Positions 12,295 through 22,989 of a DNA stretch of 64,000 nucleotides are shown here, in pieces. The notes below the pieces were generated by a model. It was not told the DNA's origin. It made no database searches and was given only the letters and a program-made list of their open reading frames with translations. The DNA lies in NCBI GenBank assembly GCA_030077755.1, contig JAQJZZ010000014.1, forward strand, positions 806,001-870,000. The letters are read 5' to 3'. This DNA is from Filosporella fistucella. Its lineage: Eukaryota; Ascomycota; Leotiomycetes; Helotiales. Numbering within the stretch: the stretch's first letter is position 1; each line of letters opens with the position of its first letter. A program made the translations under genes and the position numbers.

Positions 12295-13925
12295 CACAGT
12301 GAGGGATTCGCATTGCCAAAGCATACACTGCAGATTCGATGTCTAGATCGAAGCATACTGTCCAAGCAAGACGACTTGGGGTAACTGTATTGTGGGGAAA
12401 CAGATTGAGAATAATGCGATGCGGGGAGGAAGAAGAACAGGAAAATGGAGAAGCTCGTGGTGACTTCCCTTGCCAAGACCTCCTCCCGGAATTGCCAAAT
12501 CGGGCAGTTGCAAGCACCCTTTCCCAATGTGGGACCTCAAATTTTGTCCTCCGCCGCCGACTTTTACTTCCAACTTCGTTCTTTCGGGAGTGATTGTACT
12601 GTATTCAACCCCCGAGAAGAATCTCCAAGCAACCTACCTAATCATAGCGTTTGGAATCAGCGAGTTCAGCATGACAATAATTCCTCTCTAATATCCTCAT
12701 TTCATGAAGAATGACAATCCCGGTATTTGGCTTGACAGCTAGAACGGACGATGCGTTCGAGGGTCGCAAGCAAGTGTCGAGGGAACACTGAACAACACAC
12801 TCGACTTTCCATATTTCCTCTGCGGCTAACCAACCAAACGATATAGATGACAAGGCCTTCAAAGAGAAATTTCAGTAAGTACCCTCGAAGCACAGTCTGG
12901 ATACAATTGAAAATCAAAGTGGATCTCTTGCCACCAGCTGAGGAAATCACTCTCGGAGATCCAACATAGAAACGACGATTTCCTTCGGCAATCGGCGCAA
13001 ATAAAGGTCATTGATTGTTTACGACTGTTTTCGGATCTTGTTCTACTTTCGAAGAATTGTTAGAATAACGCTGTTCTATCGAACTTCGATCGCCTCGAAA
13101 ATCGCTGAATTGCGTGCTCAGCACCATAACATACCCAGGCATCGTGCACTCGACTACTATCCCACCAACCTTCAAGTGAGAGGCGAAATACTACTCTCGC
13201 GCGAAATAAACTTACATTGAATACATGACGATGAATCGAATCAAGAATTAGTTCTTGAAATAAAATCTATATTACTATATGTTTTCTTCTCAAGTCAGAC
13301 TTTTAGCGCTGAGCAATGCTCGGACATTGATCCACTCGGCCGGTCTGTTGACGACCAACTCTGATCCGGCATTATCAATCGCCGACATACGCGTCCAGGT
13401 CGGAGTCGGCATTTACAGATGCGTTTTACTTGCTGAGCCTCAATTGAGAGTCTATTAAAGTACGAGGGTACGTTTATGAGAGGCTCGTAGCAATACGGCC
13501 AATCCGCGTGTCGTCGTGGTCAAGGTTCATCTCTAAATATGGTTTGATGTCAGCAAAGAAATTAGATTCCTGCACAATTTTGTCAGGTCGATTTCAGCTT
13601 CTCGATGCATGCTTGAGTATCATTGGTCAGATCACTTGTGAGAGTTCAGAATGTATAACTGTATAGGATCAAGGAGCAAGGAAGCCTCATGAGTATGCCT
13701 ATACGGTTTGAAACTTCCGTGCTCAGTTGCTCCATGATCTTTGGGTTTGTATTGCTTCTATAAAGAAAGCAACTATACCACAGTATGTATTCAAATTGAT
13801 CATTTGACCCATTAGCACTGTTTCTTTTCGACTCCCTCCCTCTCATATTCTCCCTTGTCGGCTTTATTTAAATTGCAACAAATCTCATTCATTGCTTGGT
13901 TCTTCGCGGTTATACAGGATCATCG
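12295..13925. other. divergent intergenic region, regulator / RTA1-like
   Basis: About 1.6 kb between two divergent genes. Several short open frames overlap on both strands at 12340-12950, but none has recognisable features or plausible splicing, so I treat them as chance. Probably promoters and 5' UTRs. Confidence 0.5.
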
Positions 13926-15241
13926 ATGGAGGGTCTGCGGTTTCCGAACGGGACTTTGACAGGACTCTACACAAACGGTAGTGCTGTCAATCCTCATGAT
14001 TGCACTTTGGCTCTCTGTCCATTATCTCAAGCTCATTTCACATATATTCCGGCAAGTCAACTGTCTTCTATGCATTATTTATACTGATATTGCAGACATT
14101 ATACGGAAATGCCGGACTGGCAGGACTCTTCGGCCTCTACGCTCTCTACCATCTTATCATCGGCATCCGATTCAAAACATGGGGATATATGATTGTAAGG
14201 ATATTGTACTTGGGAAGGGGTAGTTGCTGATACAAGTCCGCTAGGGAATGGTCTGTGGTCTTCTACTTGAGACACTCGGTTACGTCGAAAGGATCCAGAT
14301 GCACTCCAATCCGTTCACGAAAATGCCTTTCATCCTGTAATTTATCTCCTTGATACAATACTTAGCCTTTCTGCGACTGACATACTTTTTCTTACAGCCA
14401 ACTCGTCGGCCTAACCATCGGTCCAGCCTGTACGTCCACTTCATGTCCAATTCCTCCTCACCCTAATACTAACAACCCCAGTTCTCTCCGCAGCAATCTA
14501 CCTCTGTCTCAGCCGCATAATTCCCATCTACGGCACTCATCTCTCTCGTCTCCCTCCAAAATGGTACACTGTAATCTTCATGTCCTGCGATCTCATCTCA
14601 CTCATTCTCCAATCTGTCGGCGGAGCCATTGCTTCCATCTCCGACACCAAAAGCGGTACAGACCTGGGTGTCAATGTCATGATTGCGGGGTTGATAGCTC
14701 AAGTAGTGAGTTTAACCGTGTTTGCAGTGCTTTGTGGAGACTTTGCGATCAGAACGAGAAGGAGAAGAAGGGAGAGAGAGGTAAAATATTTGGAGCTTAG
14801 GAGGACGTGGGTATGGAAGGCCTTTTTGATCGGTATGCTAACGCCCTACTCCTCGCAAATAACCCCACTAACTCTCCTGTAGCCCTCTCAACCGCAACTC
14901 TAGCAATCTACATCCGTTCTCTCTTCCGAGTCTTCGAGCTCTGGGGCGGTTTCGACAGCGCACTAGCAAACAACGAGATCATCTTCATGATTCTCGAAGG
15001 CGGCATGTTAGGCATTGCGACAACGTGTATGACTGTCCTACATCCCTGGTTTGCATTCCAGGGCACGTGGAGAGAAGTTGGGTTGATGCGAGGGAGAGTA
15101 AAAGGAAAGGGATTTACTGTTATTGAGGGACAGGAGGGGGAAGGAGATGCGGTGGAGTTGATCTCGAAGAGTGGGACGAGGGGGCCGATGGGAGTGGAGG
15201 GTGAGAGGAGGTATGAACCGTATTCTGGGGCGGGGGTGTGA
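13926..15241 (+). CDS. RTA1-like seven-transmembrane protein
   Basis: Membrane protein of the RTA1/RSB1 type, a fungal family linked to lipid (sphingoid base) translocation and resistance to toxic compounds. Six exons: 13926-14051, 14096-14194, 14245-14336, 14398-14429, 14482-14832 and 14883-15241; 352 aa with consistent phase. The first intron uses a GC donor (GCAAGT) paired with TGCAG. The fourth exon is 32 nt. Family marks include the Tyr/Pro segment before TM1, QLVGLTIGPAFLSAAIYLCL, a short loop before the segment with DLISLILQSVGGA, and the late signature SLFRVFELWGGFD followed by an HPW-containing last helix. The tail is hydrophilic. Substrate unknown. Family assignment is by pattern; the exact subfamily is not resolved. 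Confidence 0.88.
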
Positions 15242-15658
15242 GTTTATGCAGATATTTCAACGGATTTGGTGGTGCGGGGAAAGTGGGTGGGCATGTTGGA
15301 GTGTTAACCTGCAGAGTATACGAGAGACATTGAAAATTCAATGGCAGATTCGATGGAATTTGGGACATCCCAGGAGCTTATCATCTTTCGGCGTTTTGGA
15401 AGCTTGTATCTAGGCTTGGGATCAAACATGGTTCCTTAACAGCTAGATAGATTAGAGTTCATGCTTGTGAAAATATCAGTCTTATTTCAAATTTGTTTAG
15501 ATATTTGTGACACAAGTTTATTTAACACAGAGGTATATCTATCATACTATCACTCTTCCACACTATGTACTTGCAAGCCTTGCAAAATCTAAGACCAGCT
15601 TATTCCCTCCTTGCCCTTTCCCTTCGCCTTAAACATCCTCCCCTCCAAATCAAACCAC
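15242..15658. other. convergent intergenic region
   Basis: 417 bases between the 3' ends of the RTA1-like gene and the transporter. Pyrimidine-rich from 15540 on. No gene seen. Confidence 0.5.
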
Positions 15659-17659
15659 TCACAAAGTCTCCTTACTACTCTCCACAATACCATCAACATG
15701 TTTCACATCCCCCTTCTCCCCAAACCTCTCTCTCAATCCCTCACCATCCATAGGCACTTCCCTCTCATCCATAGATCCCTTCCAATGCAAGAGTACTTTA
15801 TCACCAGTGAATAACTGATCGATTTGTTCTAAGGAGAGGTTCTTGGTTTCGGGGTAGAAGAAGTATATTAGAGGGAGGAAACAGGCGTTGAATACTGGGG
15901 GGTGTTAGTTGAGGTTTGAGGTGGTGTTGAGGGGAAGAGAGAGTTGCCGCTGGTCAGAGGGAGTATGTGACAAGGGGAAGAAAGACTTACCAGCGAAGTA
16001 AATATACGTCCTCCATTGAATATTCTTGATGCTAACAGGTGTGATTTCCACAACCAAGAAAGTAAAGATCCAATTCGATGCACTAGCCAATGAGGCAGCA
16101 GGGGTACGGATGGCGAGAGGCGCATATTCGGCAGGTACTGTAATGCCTTAGTACCTCCAATTTTTAGTGTGAGATATTTGGGGGAACTTACAGAGCCATG
16201 GAATAGCGAGAAGACCGACAGCGAAGAAGAAATTGAAGAGGAAAAGCATCACAGTGGCGACATATCCTGCGCCCTTGGAGCCATTGGAAACAGTACCGGC
16301 GAGGATGGCCATACATGCTGCTTGGCCGGCTGCAGCGAAAAGCATGAGTTTTCTGCGGCCGAGACTTCTTTCGTCAGCTGCGTTGAGATGGAATAAGAGG
16401 GAGGCTTACCGATCAATGATCCAAATAGGGATGAGAGAAGAGAAGAAATATGCGACACCATTGAAGCCGGATAAGAGCAGGGAAAGACTGTGTGAGAGAC
16501 CGACAGAGGTTTCGAAGATGACGGGTGCATACTGAAGACTATTAATTAGAAGTCCTGGAGCGAGAAAGGAATCTTACGTAGGTAATCAAATTGATACCAC
16601 TGAGTTGTTGCATAAATTGACCACCAATACCCAGGAGTGTACGATGAAGGAATCTCTGCGGTCCATTCTTCAATAGGGCACGCTTTCCACCAGCACCTTC
16701 TGCTGCAGCTCTTTCTTCATAGATTGCGTGTTGAATGATAGCCATCTCCTTATGAATTACTGGGTCACTCGGCTCAATTGATTTCGCGTTGTGTTCGAGA
16801 GCCCAGAGAATATGTCTCGCTTCTTCGTGTTTATCGTGTGCTAGAAGCCATCTGGGACTTTCGGGGAGGACTAAAATACCAGCAAATGTGACGACGGCGA
16901 AGACGATTTGAAGTGCGAGTGGCACTCGGAATTGAGCTTCGCTACTGACGAAACTGAAGCCGTAATCTACCCAGTATGCCATCATGACTCCACTTCACAG
17001 TCTTAGTTGATGCCTCCAATTGAAAGCTCGGACACTTACAAAATATTGATAGCAAGTTCGATTGAAAGTCCCTTTCCTCTTTTATGCGCTTTCATAAGTT
17101 CTGCATGCCAGACTGGAATGGTACTTGTGTTGACACCATTGCCAAGTCCTGCCACGATACGTCCAACGATCATATGAGGAATAGTGTTTGCTGACGCCTG
17201 AAGAGCTGCACCAATCGAGAGAACGATACAGCCTAGCATGATACATTTTCTTCGACCAAGTTTTTCACCAGCTAGGAAACAGAAGATTGAACCAAAAAAA
17301 CAACCCTAAGTAAACATTAGATGTGCGGGGTAAATTGAGGAGGTGTCTCACAATTTCATAGATAGCAACACTAATTTTGTCAGTAAAGAACTGCAAGGAG
17401 TGAACTTTCAAGATGACTTACACCGTACCCTGTAGCGAGGAACTGCCATTTCCTGTTGAAGTTGTGTCGATTTCTGGAAACTGTCGAACGAAGGCATTTC
17501 CAGTGAGCAGACCACTCATAACACCCTGATCATAACCAAATCTGATACATGTCAGCACATTCAAGCAGACGATCATACGGGAGATACTCACAGCAGAAAT
17601 CCACTTCCAGCTGCAGCTGTGATGGCCCACGAAAGTGGTGCACCAGTAAGGATAGTCAT
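15659..17659 (-). CDS. MFS sugar/polyol transporter
   Basis: Plasma-membrane sugar porter of the major facilitator superfamily, moving a hexose, pentose or polyol, probably with protons. Nine exons: 17659-17592, 17541-17422, 17370-17352, 17305-17040, 16992-16578, 16531-16410, 16367-16192, 16137-15991 and 15894-15659; 522 aa, typical for the family. The third exon is only 19 nt. Visible signatures are FGYDQGVMSGLLTG in TM1, GRRK after TM2, a GRIVAGLGNG motif, PESPRWLL before the central loop, QQLSGIN in TM7, and PETKNLSLEQID after TM12. The YDQGVMSGLL form resembles fungal polyol/glycerol (STL1-type) as well as hexose carriers, so the substrate is open. It is divergent from the DHA kinase gene across about 1 kb, suggesting shared control. 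Confidence 0.93.
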
Positions 17660-18698
17660 CTTGACCGTTAGAGTGCTCGAAGAATGATACTTCTAGTCGC
17701 TGATCTCAATGGTCAAATAAGCACGATGAGGCTGTCAAGAAAAGCAATTCCGAACTTAGGGCCCGAACGATGATTTTATATAAAAAACCATCTTCAACCT
17801 CATCTCAGGCGTCACTACATAATTCAAGGTCTTACCCGTGTGGAGTTCCCCCTTGGGGCCCCATTCCCCAAAGCAGCCTACAAACGTCGTCAGGCCCAGC
17901 ATTCTGGACGGGGGAACCATAGCTCGAGTTCATTGAAGATGGGGAAAGTGGAGGGAAAATTCTGTTGCATTTTAATGACTCGTGTCGAGGATATGCAAGT
18001 GCCTTAGAAGGGGAATTTTAAGCATCCAAGCGAGGACGGCACAGCATATGGTTCGTTGAGCATATCCACTACCGTCTCTAATCATCCGTCACTCGCCTTT
18101 ATTTTCCGATTTTGACTGAATCAGTTCGCTATTTGCGTTCAAGGTTTGAGATGCAGCTCACGGATTTGATTCGAAGCCTTGAGATGATCGAGGGTAAAGC
18201 CGCTGGAGTTGTTGATGATCCTAGGTAAAGTGGGGTAGGAGCGTTCCGGCAGCATAATTACAAGTTTCACAGTCTCGTCCAAGATAGGAAATGATGGTAT
18301 TGCAGGACCTATTTGACATGTCTTTCTACTTTCGGGAATTCTTTGCTTCGATATCATGGGGTTGAAAGCTCTCTTGTCGGCTAAACGGTCTGGATCTCAG
18401 GATATCTGAACGCTCAAATCATTAAACTCAGATGGTTTGATTCACATTTCAGCCCTGTTGAGGTTGTGACGGGAATTGGTGGGATACCTGGTACAAAGAG
18501 ACACACCCATAGAACCAGATGGCTTGGTTTGCACTTGATACGGTAGTTACAAGCGCCGAGATGAAAACCACCTCTTCCAAAATTTTGAGGAGGCAATGAA
18601 GTCTCGGGCTATCCGAACAATATATGATAGTCGAGGAGCAGCTTCACAGATGACATTCAAGCCTGAATTAATCGCCTCAATCCGTCGAACCTGTCGCT
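17660..18698. promoter_or_regulatory. divergent promoter, transporter / DHA kinase
   Basis: 1,039 bases between two divergent start codons. On the minus strand a TATATAAA element at about 17776-17783 lies roughly 115 bases upstream of the transporter ATG. A 10-bp palindrome TGGGGCCCCA sits at 17854-17863. Two hexamers matching the CreA/Mig1 consensus SYGGRG (GTGGAG) occur at 17840-17845 and 17948-17953; such short matches are weak evidence. Confidence 0.5.
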
Positions 18699-20776
18699 AT
18701 GTCTCTCGGAAAACATTTCATCAATGATGTGGAAGATCCAGTGGAAAGAGGGTTGAAATGCCTCATGAGACTCGATCAGTCACTGAGGTTGATAGAATCC
18801 GAGAAAGGTATCAAGCCCCACCGTTTGAAATAAACAGGAAGTTCACACAAAACAGTTTTGTATCGCGAACAGACGAAATCAAAGGTCCTCCTACTATCTG
18901 GTGGAGGATCAGGTCATGAGCCTGCTCATGCGGGATATCTTGGTGATGGACTGCTTGATATCTGTGTCGCAGGAGAAATCTTTGCATCTCCTTCAGCCTC
19001 CCAGGTACTGGCAGGATTGAAAGCATTGGACGCTCCATCAGGGTACCGTAAAACTTCAAGTCCTTTAATTTACGACACAAGTTGACCATTCCAGTGTTCT
19101 GATGATTGTGAAGAACTACACAGGGGATAAACTGAATTTTGGGCTCGCTGCTCAGAAAGCGAAAGCGGTAGGAATACAAGTCAATGCTGTGTTCGTGGGC
19201 GATGATGTTTCGGTGAAAGGCAATGAGTTGGTCGGGAGAAGAGGACTGGCCGGTGTCACCTTTGTGCATAAGATTGCTGGCGCTCTTGCTGCAACGGGGT
19301 AAGCAATGTTCCAATTTTCCCGTGGATCATTGCTAACACTGTGCAGCGCAAGTCTCGCGGAGGTTACTGAAATTGCACAGTCGGTGGCAGATAATATATA
19401 CACCGTCGGAGTAAGCCTGGATAGATGTAGTGTTCCTCGAAGAGGGCAGCAGCAAGGTCTGCCTACAGAAAATTTGGAATACGGAATGGGTAAGCATGAA
19501 AATCTTGAAAGCAGCAAGAAATTTGACGCTGACTGCTTCGCAGGTATTCACAATGAACCCGGCGTCCGTCGCGACTCAATTCCATCACTATCAACGACAA
19601 TTCAAAACCTCCTTTCGTTCCTATTTTCATCAGTACTAACCTACCGTTGTCCTGTAGCAGTGATGATAAACAACCTTGGCGGCCTTAGTTTGCTGGAATT
19701 GAACATCATCGCTGGAGAAGTGATGGATCAACTTGAGGGTGCAGGCCTCAACATCCGCCGAATGCGTGCGTCGATAATTGCATCCCAACTTCCTCTGTAC
19801 TAACCTCAATATCTAGTTGTCGGAACTTTCGTCACCTCTCTCGACGGTCCCGGTTTCTCAGTAACTCTCCTCAAGCTGCACCCAAGTTTCGAGGAACTTC
19901 TCAATTCTAAAACTACAGCACCAGCGTGGCCTAATCTCGAGGTGTCAAATCAAGGGATCGTCAATGGAATAATTGAGCGAAGCGTGAAAGTAACAAACCT
20001 TGTATCAGCGACAGAAATTGAGTGTCGAATACCCATGGAAGCTTCCCTCATCCACAACATTATTAACTCCGTCCTTAATAATGTCGTTCGTGACGAACCT
20101 ATGATCACGAAATACGATACCATTGCTGGTGACGGAGACTGCGGAGAGACTCTTTTGAAAGGAGTCAAAGGTAAGCTTCTCACGCCCTCAATTCTCAGTA
20201 ACCTCCACGGCAGCAGGCCATAGATTAACATCCTATCTCACAGCGATACACACCCAATTCTCAAACTCCAATACAGCAACGCTAGACTTAATAACAACAT
20301 TCCAACTCATCTCCACAACCGTCGAGTCCTCAATGGGCGGTACATCCGGAGCCTTATACGCAATATTCTTCAACGCTCTCGCTAACTCCCTTTCCTCCTC
20401 CTTCTCTACCCCGTCTCCCACTCTTCCCTCACCACCTTCCTCCCTATCACATACCTCACTTTCTTCTCTCGTCTCCTCATCCCTTACAGCTGCGCTTTCA
20501 GAACTCTGTCTCTATACATCCGCTCGCAAAGGCCATAAAACCCTCATGGATGCTTTGATCCCATTTATCGAGACTTTTACGTCCACTCTTGATTATGGGC
20601 TAGCTGTAAAAGAGGCGGAGAGAGGAGCGGATGGGACGAGAGGGCTGGATGCTGTGCTTGGGAGGGCGAGTTATGTTGGGAAAGAGGGATTGGAATTGGA
20701 AGGTGGTGTGCCGGATCCAGGAGCTGTGGGTGTGGTGAGTTTGCTAAGGGGGATTGGTGAGGGATTGCTAGTGTGA
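18699..20776 (+). CDS. dihydroxyacetone kinase (DhaK-DhaL fusion)
   Basis: ATP-dependent kinase for dihydroxyacetone (ATP + DHA -> DHAP + ADP) of the single-chain eukaryotic type. Seven exons: 18699-18807, 18856-19042, 19095-19298, 19347-19489, 19544-19765, 19817-20170 and 20244-20776; 583 aa, near the usual length. Start [20 protein letters not shown] is standard. The DhaK half shows [16 protein letters not shown], with His57 where substrate is bound, and IHNEPG with His217, matching the histidine that forms the hemiaminal with DHA in characterised enzymes. The DhaL half begins near residue 385; GDGDCG (393-398) supplies metal/nucleotide-binding aspartates and [11 protein letters not shown] follows. 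It ends in a Ser/Pro-rich insert and a helical tail. Related kinases act on other short ketoses (the Yarrowia erythrulose kinase is DHA-kinase-like), so substrate is not settled. It lies in a cluster with transporter, SDR and DHA-synthase-like genes. Confidence 0.94.
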
Positions 20777-21239
20777 GTCTTTCGTGGATAAGGAAGGGGA
20801 AAGGAGGGACATAGGACGTACGTAATCAATAGAGAAACATATACTTTGCTGCTCACAGTGCAAAACATAGAGCGATTTCAAATTTTGAAGTGTTATGTTT
20901 GCACATAGATTACTTAGATATAATAATTACAGATCGTTTTATAACATACTCACTTAATCCCCTGTGCGACCTTCATTGAGGCGGCCTAAGACGAGAATGA
21001 AGAATGGACCGGCCACGTGACCATATGTATTTCATCCCATTTGAAGATACTCCGTCGAGGTTTTGGAGACTTAATCTAGTATGTAAAATCATAGCATTTA
21101 ATTTTCCATCATTTTTAGGAGACTCAGTTGATATTTTCACCCATAGAGAAGCAAAAATACAAATGATTTTGATGTTCAAATTTCAATTCAAAGTCTAAGT
21201 CTATTCTATCCCTGCATCCTTGCATCAATAACCAAAAAA
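20777..21239. other. convergent intergenic region
   Basis: 463 bases between the 3' ends of the kinase and SDR genes, AT-rich around 20880-20940 and 21170-21240. CACGTG occurs at about 21015. No gene seen. Confidence 0.5.
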
Positions 21240-22329
21240 TTAAGCAGCAGCACAATGACCTCCATCCTATTATCACAGATTTAGTATCCCATCGTTAGAT
21301 TCAAAACAGCAATAGAATAGACAAGGAATCGGTCGAAAAAGGGAGATGAGAAAAGGAAGCCACTCACCACTCTCAAATCAGCACCAGTCATCCACCCGCT
21401 TCCATCAGCAAGCAAAAACACAGCTGGGGCTTTGAAATCCTCTGGCTGGCCTAGCCTCCCTAATAATGCACCCGCCATCCAAGTCTTCTCAACTTCTGGT
21501 TCGGCGAGGAGAAGGGCATCCGTCATTGCTGTGCGGATATACTACAAACCATTAGTAAAATCCAAATCCAGCCAAGTGGGCAGTCATGTACACCAGGAGA
21601 GAGTGTGTTGACACGAATACCGTGGGCTCCCCATTCCTGCGACACCGAGCGACACATCTGCTGTACAGCTGCTTTCGAAGTATTGTATGCCGTGCAGGTT
21701 AATCCTCTATTTGCTACCTGCCCACTCATACTCGCAATCATAACTATGCTTCCTTTTGTCCCCTCTTCCATGAATATCCTTGCTGAGTGCTTAATAGTGA
21801 GGAATGTGCCTGTGATGTTGACATCCATGATCCGTCTGAAGTCGGCGGAGGGGTATTCAACAGCTGGTATTTTCTGCTGAATACCGGCGCAGGCGATAGT
21901 CCCAGAGAGAGGGGCAGATAAAGAGGTGCCGGTGAGAGCAATTGTTGAGAGGACGGCGGAGATAGCGGGCTCAGAGGTTATGTCGCAGGTGTGGTAGGTT
22001 AAAGAGAGGGATGAGGCTTTTGCGAGGGCGAGGAGATTGGACCATTCTGGTTCTGAGGGTATTGGGAGAACTTCTAGGTGTTAGTCCCTTCTCTCGGTGC
22101 AGAGACCAGTCCGTTGTGCTTGAAGAGAAAGTTTGTCTCATGGTGGCTTACTATCAATACATGCTGCGTGGCCACCAGACTCAAGAACTGCAGCTGCGAG
22201 AGTAATTCCCAGGCCACGTCCGCCACCTGTAATTGCAATTGTACGATTCGCAAGGGAGAAGAGGGCAGGTGTTGGAGGAACAATTGAGGAGGGGAGCGGG
22301 GAAATGACAGGTTCTGCTATGCTTCCCAT
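21240..22329 (-). CDS. short-chain dehydrogenase, polyol/ketose type
   Basis: NAD(P)-dependent oxidoreductase of the classical SDR family. Four exons: 22329-22152, 22073-21592, 21541-21368 and 21266-21240; 286 aa. The last exon encodes only DGGHCAAA. Cofactor motif TGGGRGLG is at 34-41, the NAG-like motif appears as CAG in TIACAGIQ, and the catalytic set is Ser176 (IASMSG), Tyr189 and Lys193 (YNTSK), followed by GIRVNTLSPGYIRTAM. The tail PEDF-APAVFLLAD-GWMTGADLRVDGGH resembles fungal D-arabinitol, mannitol and sorbose dehydrogenases/reductases. The real substrate is unknown; context suggests a polyol or short ketose. Divergent from the transketolase gene with 660 bases between starts. Confidence 0.92.
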
Positions 22330-22989
22330 CTTGATTTAGAGCTTTGAGGTTATTGTGTTCTGATAAAAGAAAGAGAAGGATAAAGCTGTGAAATTGAAAA
22401 GTTTATGAAGTATGGGATGAAGAAAGATCTTCAAAGATGAGCAGAAACATAGATATGAAATGCAATTTGGGGAGACGTGTCTCGGTCACCAGCTGATCCC
22501 ACTTACGCGTCGAATTGATCCGTATTTTCCTGCCTGCAAGCAAATACAGAACTTTCTGTTATGCAAGTTCATGGTCCCAAAAGGGAAAATCAGGATGTGT
22601 GGATGAGAATGAAAACACGAGGTAATGATGTGGAAATGTGAGGCGAAAAGTGTGGAGAAAAGAAGGCAGGTAAAGCGAGTTTCCCAAAAAGGAAGCCGGA
22701 AGCACCAAGCCAAGACTATCTAATCTGGTTCCGAAAACATGCAGCTGACATGCTTCAAGTCTGTCGCAAATCCTTACCTCCGCACAACCCCAGCTTTACG
22801 AAATCAACAACATCACTCCCGATTAGAGTAATTGCAAGCGCTTTTCTCGATACTTCGGGGTCGCGAAGGGTAGTCGTTAATAGCTAAGATGGCTATTATA
22901 TATAAGTTTCCTTGTGTGAGAAACTCCATGTCCTCATTTCTGTCCCATTTCTCAATTTCCCTCCCCGTACTCCTCCGAAACTCACCATC
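22330..22989. promoter_or_regulatory. divergent promoter, SDR / DHA-synthase-like gene
   Basis: 660 bases between divergent start codons. A TATATATAA element at 22897-22905 lies about 85-93 bases upstream of the transketolase ATG, followed by a pyrimidine-rich leader typical of strongly expressed fungal genes. No gene seen. Confidence 0.55.
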
